Positions 8,570-16,398 of a stretch of DNA of 32,110 bases are shown piece by piece. The DNA lies in NCBI GenBank assembly GCA_001464275.1, contig LNFL01000102.1, forward strand, positions 1-32,110, written 5' to 3'. The DNA is from Actinobacteria bacterium Ga0077560. Lineage in GTDB: Bacteria; Actinomycetota; Thermoleophilia; Miltoncostaeales; Miltoncostaeaceae. A program made the position numbers and the translations under genes. The notes beneath the pieces are model-generated. The model worked only from the letters and a program-made list of their open reading frames with translations, was not told where the DNA came from and did no database searches. How positions within the stretch are numbered: the stretch's first letter is position 1; every line of letters begins with the position of its first letter.

Positions 8570-8575
8570 ATCCTA
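8570..8575 (-). promoter_or_regulatory. -10 element of the lysE-type gene
   Basis: TAGGAT on the minus strand, 6 nt before the GTG start, matching the TANNNT spacing seen before other genes of this window. Confidence 0.5.
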
Positions 8576-8600
8576 GTGCCTGGCCCCGCACGGCCCGCGC

Positions 8601-9026
8601 CGTGCAATTGGACACCCGGACGTGCAATTGCACATCCTCCGGGCGGGATGGACCGCCACCTCGCGGGCGCCTCCCGCCCACGTCAGGCCGCCGTGCCGGG
8701 AGGCCTCCGGTGGAGTGTCCAATTGAACGCGCGGATGTTCAATTGCACACCCCCAGACCGCGGTGCCGGGCGTTCACCCCGGGGCGTCGATCCCTGCCAG
8801 GACGCGCCTCGGGATGCCCATGGCCGCTGACGTCTCCGGCGCGGCGGGCATCTTCAATTGAACGCGCGGATGTCCAATTGCACGACCTGGCCGCCCGGTG
8901 CCGGGCGTGCCTGGCACCCATGGCTGGCGACGAGCCGGTGCCGGGCCGCCCGGCACAGTCCGGGTTCGGGGCTCCCTCCCGGGGCTGGGGGATGTGCAAT
9001 TGGACGCGCGGGTGTGCAATTGCACA
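8601..9026. repeat. Four-copy double-CAATTG element array
   Basis: Four copies of a roughly 32-bp element, each with two CAATTG hexamers exactly 20 bp apart: 8605/8625, 8720/8740, 8855/8875 and 8997/9017. The 14 nt between hexamers follow RACGCGCGGATGTS, and CAC follows the second hexamer in all four. In copy 4 the arms GATGTGCAATTG and CAATTGCACATC are a perfect 12-bp inverted repeat; in copy 1 nine pairs form. Start-to-start distances are 115, 135 and 142 bp. Units 2 and 3 also share CGGTGCCGGGCGT downstream, suggesting decayed larger units. No protein is convincingly encoded; the whole 8564-9097 interval is otherwise GC-rich sequence in which I see nothing else. Confidence 0.85.
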
Positions 9027-9097
9027 TCAACGCGCGTGGGCAGCGCCCGGCCCCGCCCGTCTGACGAACTCGGGTGGGGCCGGGGGCCGGTTCTGGG

Positions 9098-9997
9098 CTA
9101 GCGCTTGCCCTTCTTGGGAAGGCGGCGCGCCGGGGGCGGGGTGGGGGCCGACCTGAGGGCGCCGTCGGCGATCTGGGCGACCAGGCCCACCGCGATGGCG
9201 GCGGGGATGCCGGCCAGGGCGACGGCGTCCTGGATGGCGGCCTTCTCGGCCTCCTGGATGCCGGCGACCACGCCGTCGTTGGCGTTGAAGGCCGCGAGGG
9301 CGACCCGGAAGCCGTGCACCTGGGCGGCGTCCTCGCACAGGCCCATGCCCACGTGCTGGATGCCGTGCGCCTCGATGAGGCCCTCGCGCGACAGGCCGGG
9401 GGCGCCGCCGCCGTGGGCGACCACCTCGTGCAGCGCGCCGAACCCGGCGGCACGACCGAAGAGGGAGCCCGCGTCACGGGCGATGCGCAGCGCCATCTGC
9501 GGCGCCCACGCGTCGGCCTGCTCGGGGTGGCGCTCAAGCAGGGTCCCGAGCAGCGACTCCGGGTTGTGGTGCCCGTGCTCGTCGGCGTCCTCGGCGGCGT
9601 CCTGCTCGGCCCGCTTGGCGAGCCAGGCGTTGCACGCCTCGCAGTCCCCCTCCACGCCCAGCGCCTCGTGGGCCATGGCGACCAGGGCGGGGGACGGGTC
9701 GTCCTCCTCCTCGTCCTCGTCGCGGTTCGCCTGGGCGGCCAGGTATTCGTCGGCCTTCGCGCGGTCGAACCGCCCGTCCTCACCGACGCCCTCCTTCAGC
9801 AGCTCCGCGACCGCCGAGGCCAGGTCGAGGGGGAGGGTGGCCGCCAGGCCCACCGTCTCCGCGTCCGCGGAGCGCAGGCCGCGCAGCACCGCCGGCGGCG
9901 TGCGCCGCAGGCGCTCCACCAGGTCCCCCTGGGGCACCAGCCCGGTCTCCTCCATCAGGCGGTCCAGCAGGATCTGCGTGAGCGAGTACTGCTCCAT
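9098..9997 (-). CDS. Hypothetical protein, acidic mid-region and basic tail
   Basis: A 299-residue protein I do not recognise. It starts with a helical segment (MEQYSLTQILLDRLMEETG), has a very acidic stretch NRDEDEEEDDPSP near residues 90-105, a single CEAC pair soon after, a Gly/His-containing middle and an alanine-rich, moderately hydrophobic segment near residues 255-280. It ends in a proline-rich, basic tail (PARRLPKKGKR). No signal peptide is seen. The ATG shares a base with the glycosyltransferase stop (TGATG), so it is translationally coupled to that gene and is the last gene of the PAP2-GT operon. A role linked to the lipid glycosylation pathway is only inferred from position. Confidence 0.8.
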   Translation of the reverse strand: MEQYSLTQILLDRLMEETGLVPQGDLVERLRRTPPAVLRGLRSADAETVGLAATLPLDLASAVAELLKEGVGEDGRFDRAKADEYLAAQANRDEDEEEDDPSPALVAMAHEALGVEGDCEACNAWLAKRAEQDAAEDADEHGHHNPESLLGTLLERHPEQADAWAPQMALRIARDAGSLFGRAAGFGALHEVVAHGGGAPGLSREGLIEAHGIQHVGMGLCEDAAQVHGFRVALAAFNANDGVVAGIQEAEKAAIQDAVALAGIPAAIAVGLVAQIADGALRSAPTPPPARRLPKKGKR

Positions 9998-11202
9998 CAG
10001 GCGTTCCTTTCCCCGGAGACCCGGGAGGCGAGCACCGGACGGCGGCCGCCGTCCAGGACCTCGCGATAGATGTCCTCGATCTGGCGGGCCACGATCGGCC
10101 ACGCGTACCGCTCCTGCGCGATCGCCCGTCCCCGAACGCCCCAATCGGCGCCCCGCCGGGGGTCCGACAGGACCTCCGCGAGACCGTCCGCGAGGGCCGC
10201 GGCGTCGTCGCACGGCACGAACCGGCCTGGCGCGCCATCGCGGATGACCTGACGGAAGCCCACGTTGTCGGCGCACACCACCGGGATGCCGGACGCGAAC
10301 GCCTCCAGCAGCACCACGCCGAAGGACGCCAGCACGCACGGCGCGGCAAGCACGGTCGCCTGCCGGTACAGCTCCGGCCGCTCGTCCTTCAGCAGGCCGA
10401 GCCACCGGACGCGGTCCCAGATGCCCAGCCGTTGCGCCTGCCGCTCGTACCGCGGCCGCGCGGGACCGTCGCCGACCACCTGCACCTCGAACTCGAGCCC
10501 CCGGTCCTGAAGGATCCTCGCGGCGTCCAGCAGGGTGTGGAGACCGTTGCGGGGGTCGAAGCGCCCCACGAACAGGATGCGCGGCGGCCCGGGATCCCGG
10601 TCGGCAGGCGAGGCGAGCGGTGTGAACACCTCGGTGTCGATGCCGTTGGGCACGATGTCCCACTCACCGGGGAAGTACTGCTCCAGCGACATCACGCAGG
10701 CGTTCGACACGGCGATGCGGCGGTCGAGGCGCGCCAGGCCGCCCGCGATGTAGCGCCGCGCCATGCGCATGCCCAGATGCTCGCCCTTGAAGTAGGTGTG
10801 GAACGTGCCGACCGTGCACGGCGCCGATGAGGCCCGCAGCGACTCCAGGGCGAGCAGCGGCCCCGCCAGGCCCTGGGCGTGCACCACGTCCGCGTGGCCG
10901 ATCGCCCGGGCGAGCATCGCCCGCAGGCGCGGTGAGACCGTGACGCGCGCGATGGAGCCGTTGGAGTGCACCGGGACCGAGGTGCCGATCCGGACCGTGC
11001 GGTAGCCGAAGCGGTCGCGCTGCTCGGCGTCCACCGTCTCCGCGCGCTCCCGCTGGCCGCGCGGGGCGTTGCTCGTGACCACCGTGACGTCGTGGCCCAG
11101 CGCGGCGAGCTCCGCCGACAGGAAGTGCACGTGCTCGGAGATCCCGCCCAGCACCGGGTACGCGTACTCGGTGACCATGGCCACGCGCAGGGAGCCGCTC
11201 AC
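9997..11202 (-). CDS. GT4-family glycosyltransferase (PimA-like fold)
   Basis: A 401-residue GT-B retaining glycosyltransferase. The N-terminal acceptor domain has the glycine-rich YPVLGGISEHVHFLSAELAALGHDV segment, split here as YPVLGGISEHV and LAALGHDV, and the C-terminal donor domain starts at ILFVGRFDPRNGL. In the usual E-x7-E motif the second Glu is present (Glu300 in VVLLEAFASG) but the first is Ala292 (ASFGVV), a notable change. The GTG start overlaps the PAP2 gene stop in GTGA, and its own stop overlaps the next start. With an Aur1-like PAP2 enzyme upstream, it probably glycosylates a lipid or polyprenyl carrier at the membrane; donor and acceptor are unknown. Confidence 0.9.
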   Translation of the reverse strand: MSGSLRVAMVTEYAYPVLGGISEHVHFLSAELAALGHDVTVVTSNAPRGQRERAETVDAEQRDRFGYRTVRIGTSVPVHSNGSIARVTVSPRLRAMLARAIGHADVVHAQGLAGPLLALESLRASSAPCTVGTFHTYFKGEHLGMRMARRYIAGGLARLDRRIAVSNACVMSLEQYFPGEWDIVPNGIDTEVFTPLASPADRDPGPPRILFVGRFDPRNGLHTLLDAARILQDRGLEFEVQVVGDGPARPRYERQAQRLGIWDRVRWLGLLKDERPELYRQATVLAAPCVLASFGVVLLEAFASGIPVVCADNVGFRQVIRDGAPGRFVPCDDAAALADGLAEVLSDPRRGADWGVRGRAIAQERYAWPIVARQIEDIYREVLDGGRRPVLASRVSGERNA

Positions 11203-12005
11203 GGCACGCCCGCCCCGGTGAGGGCCGGCTGGGACCCGCCGCCGGACCCGTGGTCGTCACGGCCGTGACGCCATGGCCGCGGCACGTCGCGGGCGCTCAC
11301 CAGATGGACCAGGCCCAGCCCCGCGAGCACGCAGATCGCCCCGCCCACGCCGTCGAGCCAGTAGTGGTTCGCCGTGGCCATCGTGACCCACAGCATCCAG
11401 ACCGGGATGATCCACACCAGGTACCGCCAGCGGCCGAAGGGCCGCAGCAACCACATGAGCGCCACCGCGTAGAAGAACGAGTAGCCGATGTGCAGCGACG
11501 GCATGGCCGCGAACTCGTTCCGGAACGGCTGGAACCAGTCCAGCGCGCCGCCCAGCTTGAGCGCTTCCTTGGTGGTGTCCTCCAGGCCCAGATCCAGGAA
11601 CCGCGGCGGCGCGAGCGGGTACAGCCAGAAGCTGAGCACGGCGAAGATGTGCGTGCCCCAGAACCAGTTCCGGATGAAGGCGTACTCGGGCTTGCGGATG
11701 AGCCAGATGAGGGTGAAGAACGCGATGAAGCCGGGCGTGTGCGAGAGCGTGTAGTACCAGGTGACCACCGGCTCACCGCCGGGGATGGCGTGCGTGATCT
11801 CCTGGACGTTCGTCTCCAGGTGCAGCCCCAGCGCCTCCTCGACCGCCACGATGTCCTCGGCGTGGTGGAACGCCCGGGCGATCTGCTCAGCGGTGCCGGG
11901 CGCCACGAGGTCGCGGGCGGCCTCGTAGATGACGGTGAGCACGACGAAGAGGAGCACCTCGAAGGCCCAGTGCCATCGGGCGCGCCAGAGACGGGAGAGC
12001 CACAC
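11199..12005 (-). CDS. PAP2-superfamily membrane enzyme, Aur1/inositol phosphotransferase-like
   Basis: A 268-residue polytopic membrane protein with five to six hydrophobic segments and a PAP2 active site: YPLAPPRF, MPSLHIGYS with His172, and ANHYWLDGVGG with His214 and Asp218. The layout matches the PAP2_3 group that includes inositol phosphorylceramide synthase; bacterial members may act as lipid phosphatases or as phosphoinositol/phosphoalcohol transferases. GTG 12005 was chosen because a TAGGGT hexamer (complement of 12014-12019) ends 8 nt upstream; an in-frame GTG at 12062 would add 19 non-conserved residues. It heads a three-gene leftward operon with a GT4 glycosyltransferase. Confidence 0.85.
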   Translation of the reverse strand: MWLSRLWRARWHWAFEVLLFVVLTVIYEAARDLVAPGTAEQIARAFHHAEDIVAVEEALGLHLETNVQEITHAIPGGEPVVTWYYTLSHTPGFIAFFTLIWLIRKPEYAFIRNWFWGTHIFAVLSFWLYPLAPPRFLDLGLEDTTKEALKLGGALDWFQPFRNEFAAMPSLHIGYSFFYAVALMWLLRPFGRWRYLVWIIPVWMLWVTMATANHYWLDGVGGAICVLAGLGLVHLVSARDVPRPWRHGRDDHGSGGGSQPALTGAGVP

Positions 12006-12013
12006 GGCCCCGG

Positions 12014-12019
12014 ACCCTA
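12014..12019 (-). promoter_or_regulatory. -10 element of the PAP2-glycosyltransferase operon
   Basis: TAGGGT on the minus strand, 8 nt before GTG 12005. The remaining 12006-12216 divergent interval also holds TAGGGT at 12173-12178 for yajC. Confidence 0.45.
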
Positions 12020-12172
12020 CCAATGCGTCCCGGCAGCGAGCCGGCTGAACGGAGGCGTCCACGCGGTCGTGCGGGTCCTCCCCGAACGCGTCGTCGCCCG
12101 GTGCTCATGAGCCCGGCACGGCTGCCGATGTGCGCGGCGACGCCCCTGCACAGTGCCGTGAAAGGCCTCTGC

Positions 12173-12178
12173 TAGGGT
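12173..12178 (+). promoter_or_regulatory. Possible -10 element of yajC-secDF
   Basis: TAGGGT preceded by TGC (extended -10-like), 38 nt before the yajC GTG. This gives a leader of about 30 nt, unlike the leaderless genes nearby. No convincing -35. Confidence 0.4.
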
Positions 12179-12216
12179 CCGCCGGTCCGTCAATCGAAAC
12201 GGCAGGTGCCCCCACC

Positions 12217-12540
12217 GTGGGAGGAGCAGCCCTCCTCATCTACCTCCTGATCTTCGTCGGGATCATCTACATGTTCGTCGTGGTTCCCCAGCGCAAGCTG
12301 AAGCGACAGCAGATGGAGATCCTGGAGAAGCTCTCACCGGGCGATGAGATCATCACCACCGCCGGCATCTACGGGACCGTGACCGAGGTCGAGGACGGGG
12401 AGACCATGCTCCTCGAGGTCGCCGAGGACACCGAGATCCGGATCGCCAAGGCCGCCGTCGCGCGCATCATCGTCGACGTGCCGGCGACCTCCACGACCGC
12501 AGACGATCCCGACATCGACACGGACGCGGCGACGCAGTGA
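12217..12540 (+). CDS. yajC: YajC, preprotein translocase accessory subunit
   Basis: A 107-residue single-pass membrane protein that joins SecDF to the SecYEG translocon. One N-terminal helix (ALLIYLLIFVGIIYMFVVV) is followed by the diagnostic PQRKLKRQQMEILEKL and GDEIITTAGIYGTV segments; the tail is acidic. GTG 12217 puts the helix right at the N-terminus as in other YajC proteins. The stop overlaps secDF in GTGA, the classic yajC-secD arrangement. Confidence 0.94.
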   Translation: MGGAALLIYLLIFVGIIYMFVVVPQRKLKRQQMEILEKLSPGDEIITTAGIYGTVTEVEDGETMLLEVAEDTEIRIAKAAVARIIVDVPATSTTADDPDIDTDAATQ

Positions 12541-15422
12541 ACACCGGGAGGCGCGCGCTCCTCCTGCTGCTGATGGTGGTCGGGATCACGGCCGCCTCAT
12601 TGGTGGCGATCGCCCTCAAGCCGGCGACGCTCGGACTGGACCTCCAGGGCGGTGTCGAGGTGGTCCTGGAGGGCCGCCAGACCTCCGCGGAGCAGCCGGT
12701 GGACCAGGAGGCGATGAACCGCGCGGTCGAGGTGATCCGCAGCCGCGTCGACGCCTTCGGTGTGGCCGAGCCCGAGATCCAGACCGCCGGCTCCAACCAG
12801 ATCGTGGTCGCCCTTCCCGGCGCCGACGACCCCGACCGGGTCGTGAACGACCTCATCAAGCCGGCGCAGCTGGCGTTCTACGACTTCACCGACAACGTGG
12901 TGGACGAGACGCCGAGCGCGGACCTCTACAAGACCGTCCTGCAGGCGCAGAAGACCAAGGTCCGCGACCCCTCCCAGGGCTCGCGAACCCTCTACGCCTT
13001 CACCAAGGACGGGGACGACTTCGTCGCCGGCCCGGTGGTCGTGGGCGCCGAGACGGACGGCCTGGAGACCGCGCGGGAGGACCTGCGCGACCTGGTGCGC
13101 GCCGACGGCAAGACCATGTCGCAGGTGCACGTGGAGGCCGTGCCCAAGGGCCTCACGATCGTCCGCACGGTCGAGGAGCTCGCGACCCGCGCCTCCGGCG
13201 GGATCACCCGCTACTACATCTTCCAGGACCGCCCCGGCGTCACCGGCAAGGACATCAGCTCCGCCGACAGCATCCGGGACGTCGGCCAGGGCCGCACCGG
13301 CGAGCCCATCGTCACGATGGACTTCACCGAGGCCGGCGGCGAGAAGTTCCACGACATCACCCGTGACCTCGCCCAGCGCGGGGCGGTGCAGAACCAGCTG
13401 TTCTCGTTCGCGATCGTGCTCGACGGCGAGCTCATCTCGAACCCCACGATCGACCCTCAGGACCTCCCGGACGGCATCAGCGGCGGCGCAGCGCAGATCA
13501 ACGGCAACTTCACGCCGGAGTCCGCCCGCACCCTCGCCGATCAGCTCAACTCCGGCGCCATCCCCGTGCGGCTGGAGGTGGTGAGCCAGAAGCAGGTCTC
13601 GGCCACCCTCGGCAAGGACTCGCTGCGCGCCGGGCTCATCGCCGGCGTGGCGGGCCTGCTGCTGGTCGTGCTGTTCATGATCCTCTACTACCGGCTGCTG
13701 GGCATCGTGGCGACGCTGGGCCTGCTCATCTACGCCGCGCTCTTCTACGCGGCCATCGTGCTGGTGCCCATCACGCTGACGCTCCCGGGCATCGCGGGTG
13801 TGATCCTCACCATCGGCGTCGCATCCGACGCGAACGTCGTCATCTTCGAACGCGTCCGCGAGGAGGCGCGCTCGGGCAAGAGCGCGACCGCGGCGCTCTC
13901 GGCCGGCTACAAGAAGGGCCTGGCGGCGATCATCGACGCCAACGTCGTGACCTTCTTCACGGCGATCATCGTGTTCCTGTTCGCCACCGCCGGCCCGCGC
14001 GGCTTCGCGTTCACGCTCGGCATCGGCGTGCTGCTCTCGCTGTTCACGGCGGTCTTCGCCACCCGCGCGATCTTCGGCGTGCTCCTCGGCACCCGGTTCA
14101 TGCGCGAGGAGAAGGCCATGGCCCTCACCCAGGGCCACATCTTCACGGTGGACTGGGTGGGGAAGTGGAAGCTGTGGATGGTGCTCTCCACCGTCCCGGT
14201 CCTCTTCGGCCTGGGCTGGCTCGCCGTGAGCGGCCTCAACCTGGGCCTGGACTTCGAGTCCGGCACCCGGATCGCGGTGACCTTCGACCGGCCGGCGACC
14301 GAGAACGGCATTCGCGAGGTGCTCACCTCCAACGGTCTCGACAACGCCAAGGTGCAGGCCACCACCGAGGAGATCGACGGCCGGGACGTCCAGGGCTTCC
14401 AGATCCAGACGGAGTCCCTGGCGCCCGACGTGCAGCAGAAGCTGGTGCGCGACCTGGACAACAGCTTCGGCGCGTCGGTCCAGAGCCTCGAACAGGTGGG
14501 CCCGACGTTCGGCAAACAGATCATCCGCAACGCGATCTACGCGGTGATCCTGAGCTTCATCGTCGTCGTCGGCTACCTGATCATCAGGTTCGAGTACAAG
14601 CTCGCCCTGCCCGCGATGCTGTCGGTGGTCCACGACGTGGCGCTGTGCATCGGCATCTATGCCGTCACCGGCAAGGAGGTCACCAGCGCGACGGTCGCCG
14701 CGTTGCTGACCATCCTGGGGTACTCCCTGTACGACGTGGTGATCGTGTTCGACCGCATCCGGGAGAACGTCCCCCTGATGCGCGGCAGGCGCTACCGGGA
14801 GATCGTGAACCACTCGGTGAACGAGGTGTTCACCCGCTCGGTCATCACCTCCCTCACCACGCTGCTGCCGGTGCTCGCCCTGTACTTCTTCGGCGGCGAG
14901 ACGCTGCACGACTTCTCGTTCGCGCTGCTGGTGGGCATCCTGGCCGGCGGTGTCTCGTCGATCGTCATCGCCGCTCCGCTGGCCGCCTTCTGGAAGGAGC
15001 GCGACCCGGACGAGCAGCGCCGGACCGCCAAGCTGGAGCGCAAGCGCGCGCGGATGATCGCCAGCGACGCCGACGTGGTCGATCTGGCCGTGCTCGAGCG
15101 CGCCGAGAGCGCCCTGGAGGACGCCCCGCTGGACCAGGTCGCGGGCATGATCGGTGAGGGCTCCGCATCGCTGCCCCCGGAGGACTCGGTGGATCCGCGG
15201 CCCGTGGAGACCCCCGCCCAGACCGCGGTGGACGCCCCGGTGGCCACGGCGGATGCCGAGCCGCTCTCGACGCCGGATGACGAGGCCGACTACGAGCCGC
15301 TGGACGCGCCGGCCCAGCCGGCCGCCGGCGACGGCGAGTCCACGGACGCCGCCACCGGCGAGCGCCCCGATCCGAACCGCCAGCGGCGGCACCAGCAGGT
15401 GCGCCGCAAGCGCCGCCGCTGA
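12537..15422 (+). CDS. secDF: SecDF fusion protein, protein-export membrane protein
   Basis: Single 961-residue protein combining SecD (about residues 1-520) and SecF (about 530-830), each with six expected membrane helices. SecDF uses the proton gradient to pull secreted proteins out of the translocon. Seen are the SecD start GLDLQGGVEVVLEG after the first helix, ASDANVVIFERVREE in the SecD helical bundle, the SecF start LNLGLDFESGT, and SLYDVVIVFDRIREN in SecF. The last 130 residues are an acidic Ala/Pro-rich cytoplasmic tail that ends in an arginine/lysine cluster (RRKRRR). Fused SecDF is known from Bacillus and several high-GC lineages. GTG start overlaps yajC by 4 nt. Confidence 0.95.
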   Translation: MNTGRRALLLLLMVVGITAASLVAIALKPATLGLDLQGGVEVVLEGRQTSAEQPVDQEAMNRAVEVIRSRVDAFGVAEPEIQTAGSNQIVVALPGADDPDRVVNDLIKPAQLAFYDFTDNVVDETPSADLYKTVLQAQKTKVRDPSQGSRTLYAFTKDGDDFVAGPVVVGAETDGLETAREDLRDLVRADGKTMSQVHVEAVPKGLTIVRTVEELATRASGGITRYYIFQDRPGVTGKDISSADSIRDVGQGRTGEPIVTMDFTEAGGEKFHDITRDLAQRGAVQNQLFSFAIVLDGELISNPTIDPQDLPDGISGGAAQINGNFTPESARTLADQLNSGAIPVRLEVVSQKQVSATLGKDSLRAGLIAGVAGLLLVVLFMILYYRLLGIVATLGLLIYAALFYAAIVLVPITLTLPGIAGVILTIGVASDANVVIFERVREEARSGKSATAALSAGYKKGLAAIIDANVVTFFTAIIVFLFATAGPRGFAFTLGIGVLLSLFTAVFATRAIFGVLLGTRFMREEKAMALTQGHIFTVDWVGKWKLWMVLSTVPVLFGLGWLAVSGLNLGLDFESGTRIAVTFDRPATENGIREVLTSNGLDNAKVQATTEEIDGRDVQGFQIQTESLAPDVQQKLVRDLDNSFGASVQSLEQVGPTFGKQIIRNAIYAVILSFIVVVGYLIIRFEYKLALPAMLSVVHDVALCIGIYAVTGKEVTSATVAALLTILGYSLYDVVIVFDRIRENVPLMRGRRYREIVNHSVNEVFTRSVITSLTTLLPVLALYFFGGETLHDFSFALLVGILAGGVSSIVIAAPLAAFWKERDPDEQRRTAKLERKRARMIASDADVVDLAVLERAESALEDAPLDQVAGMIGEGSASLPPEDSVDPRPVETPAQTAVDAPVATADAEPLSTPDDEADYEPLDAPAQPAAGDGESTDAATGERPDPNRQRRHQQVRRKRRR

Positions 15423-15429
15423 CCTCGAG

Positions 15430-15462
15430 CGGGTGGGCCGCCGCACCGCGGCGGCCCACCCG
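15430..15462 (+). terminator. Intrinsic hairpin after secDF
   Basis: Perfect 15-bp stem (CGGGTGGGCCGCCGC and its complement) with an ACC loop, 8 nt after the secDF stop. There is no U-tract, as is common for high-GC actinobacterial terminators. Confidence 0.75.
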
Positions 15463-15499
15463 GCTCACCCACCCGGCGCCCACGCCGAGGCCCGCCGCC

Positions 15500-15526
15500 T
15501 AAGTCCGGCGGTTTCGCGGCCGATAA
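15500..15526 (+). promoter_or_regulatory. Sigma-28 (FliA/SigD/WhiG)-type promoter
   Basis: TAAG at 15500-15503, a 15-nt spacer, and GCCGATAA at 15519-15526. The known sigma-28 consensus is TAAA-N15-GCCGATAA, so the -10 is an exact match and the -35 differs at one base. It lies after the secDF terminator and 62 nt before GTG 15589, giving a leader of about 55 nt. Confidence 0.65.
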
Positions 15527-15588
15527 CGACCACAGGCATCCCCATTGGATTGCCGGTGCCGTCGTGATCGAACGGAGGGCGCACCCGA

Positions 15589-16263
15589 GTGTGGAGCAGG
15601 CTTGAGGGCATGGCGGTGGAGGGCGCGGCAGGCGCGTCCGGTCGCCGTGCGCCGGAACCGCCACCGGTGGTCCTGAACGAGTGGGTGGCGCCGCAGCAGC
15701 CCGTCCACGAGACCCGTGCCATCACCGACGACGACCTCGCGGTCGTCTCGGAGTGGGTCGGCGTGGGCTTCAGCGCCCCGGACCCACCGGGCCCGCCGGA
15801 CGACATCGACCTGGCCGCGATGGCCGAGTGGTCGGCGCCCGTCGTCACCGTCCCCGCGGACCCCGATCTGGCCGTGCTGGCCGAGTGGTCGGCGCTGCCG
15901 GCCGGGGCCGCCGCGGTGGAGCGCTCCCTGGCGCTCGCGGAGGCCGCCGCCGTCCGAGAGGCCCCGATGAGCCGGATCGAGCGCACCCGCTCGGAGGGCA
16001 CCTTCCAGATCACCGGCCTGGCGCTGGCATCCGGGCACCTGGTGTTCGAGGGCATCACCTTCACGCACCGCCTGCACCGGCCGCCACGGCCGGAGTCGGT
16101 GCGGCTGGTCGTCAGCAGCGAGGAGAACGTCGCCCCCGGCGGCCTCGTGGTGATGGCCGACAGCGGATTCGGTCCCGGCACCGAGGGGTTCACCCTCGTG
16201 CTGGCCGCCGCGGCTCCCGGGCGTTTCCACGCTCGCGGACGCTACGAGGTGGAGTTGAGCTGA
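15589..16263 (+). CDS. Unknown protein with EW motifs and the pair's shared C-terminal domain
   Basis: A 224-residue protein I cannot assign. The first half has spaced copies of an acidic motif ending in Glu-Trp: DDDLAVVSEW, DIDLAAMAEW and DPDLAVLAEW, plus VVLNEW near the start. The C-terminal 95 residues (about 130-224) look like a beta-rich domain and align with the last 95 residues of the next gene: both have G-x-ALxxGH, GxTF, DxGFxPxxEGFT, and GxFxAxGxxxx near the end. There is no signal peptide or membrane helix. GTG 15589 has GGAGG about 10 nt upstream; ATG 15610 is an alternative. The sigma-28-type promoter suggests control with motility or development genes, although no flagellar gene is in the window. 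Confidence 0.75.
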   Translation: MWSRLEGMAVEGAAGASGRRAPEPPPVVLNEWVAPQQPVHETRAITDDDLAVVSEWVGVGFSAPDPPGPPDDIDLAAMAEWSAPVVTVPADPDLAVLAEWSALPAGAAAVERSLALAEAAAVREAPMSRIERTRSEGTFQITGLALASGHLVFEGITFTHRLHRPPRPESVRLVVSSEENVAPGGLVVMADSGFGPGTEGFTLVLAAAAPGRFHARGRYEVELS

Positions 16264-16398
16264 AGGACGAGCGGCGTGAGCCGCCCGTGACGGACGGGGT
16301 CGCACGCCGGATGGCGTGGACCCGCAACCCCTGACCGTTGGCCGCCCCGGACGGGCGGCAGTCGCCCCTCACGACGAGGGTGCATGGAGGCCCTGAGG

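Noticed and set aside
8601..9026. CRISPR array
   Set aside because: Only four units, irregular spacing (115-142 bp), imperfect repeats, spacers far too long and no cas genes in the window.
8602..9156. Small protein encoded across the CAATTG repeats
   Set aside because: The open frame is full of Arg/Pro/Cys shadow composition, its repeats come from the DNA element itself, and it runs into the 3' end of the opposite-strand gene at 9098.
16271..16284. Terminator between the two paralogous genes (GCGGC-GTGA-GCCGC)
   Set aside because: Only five base pairs without a T-run; co-transcription of the pair remains likely.
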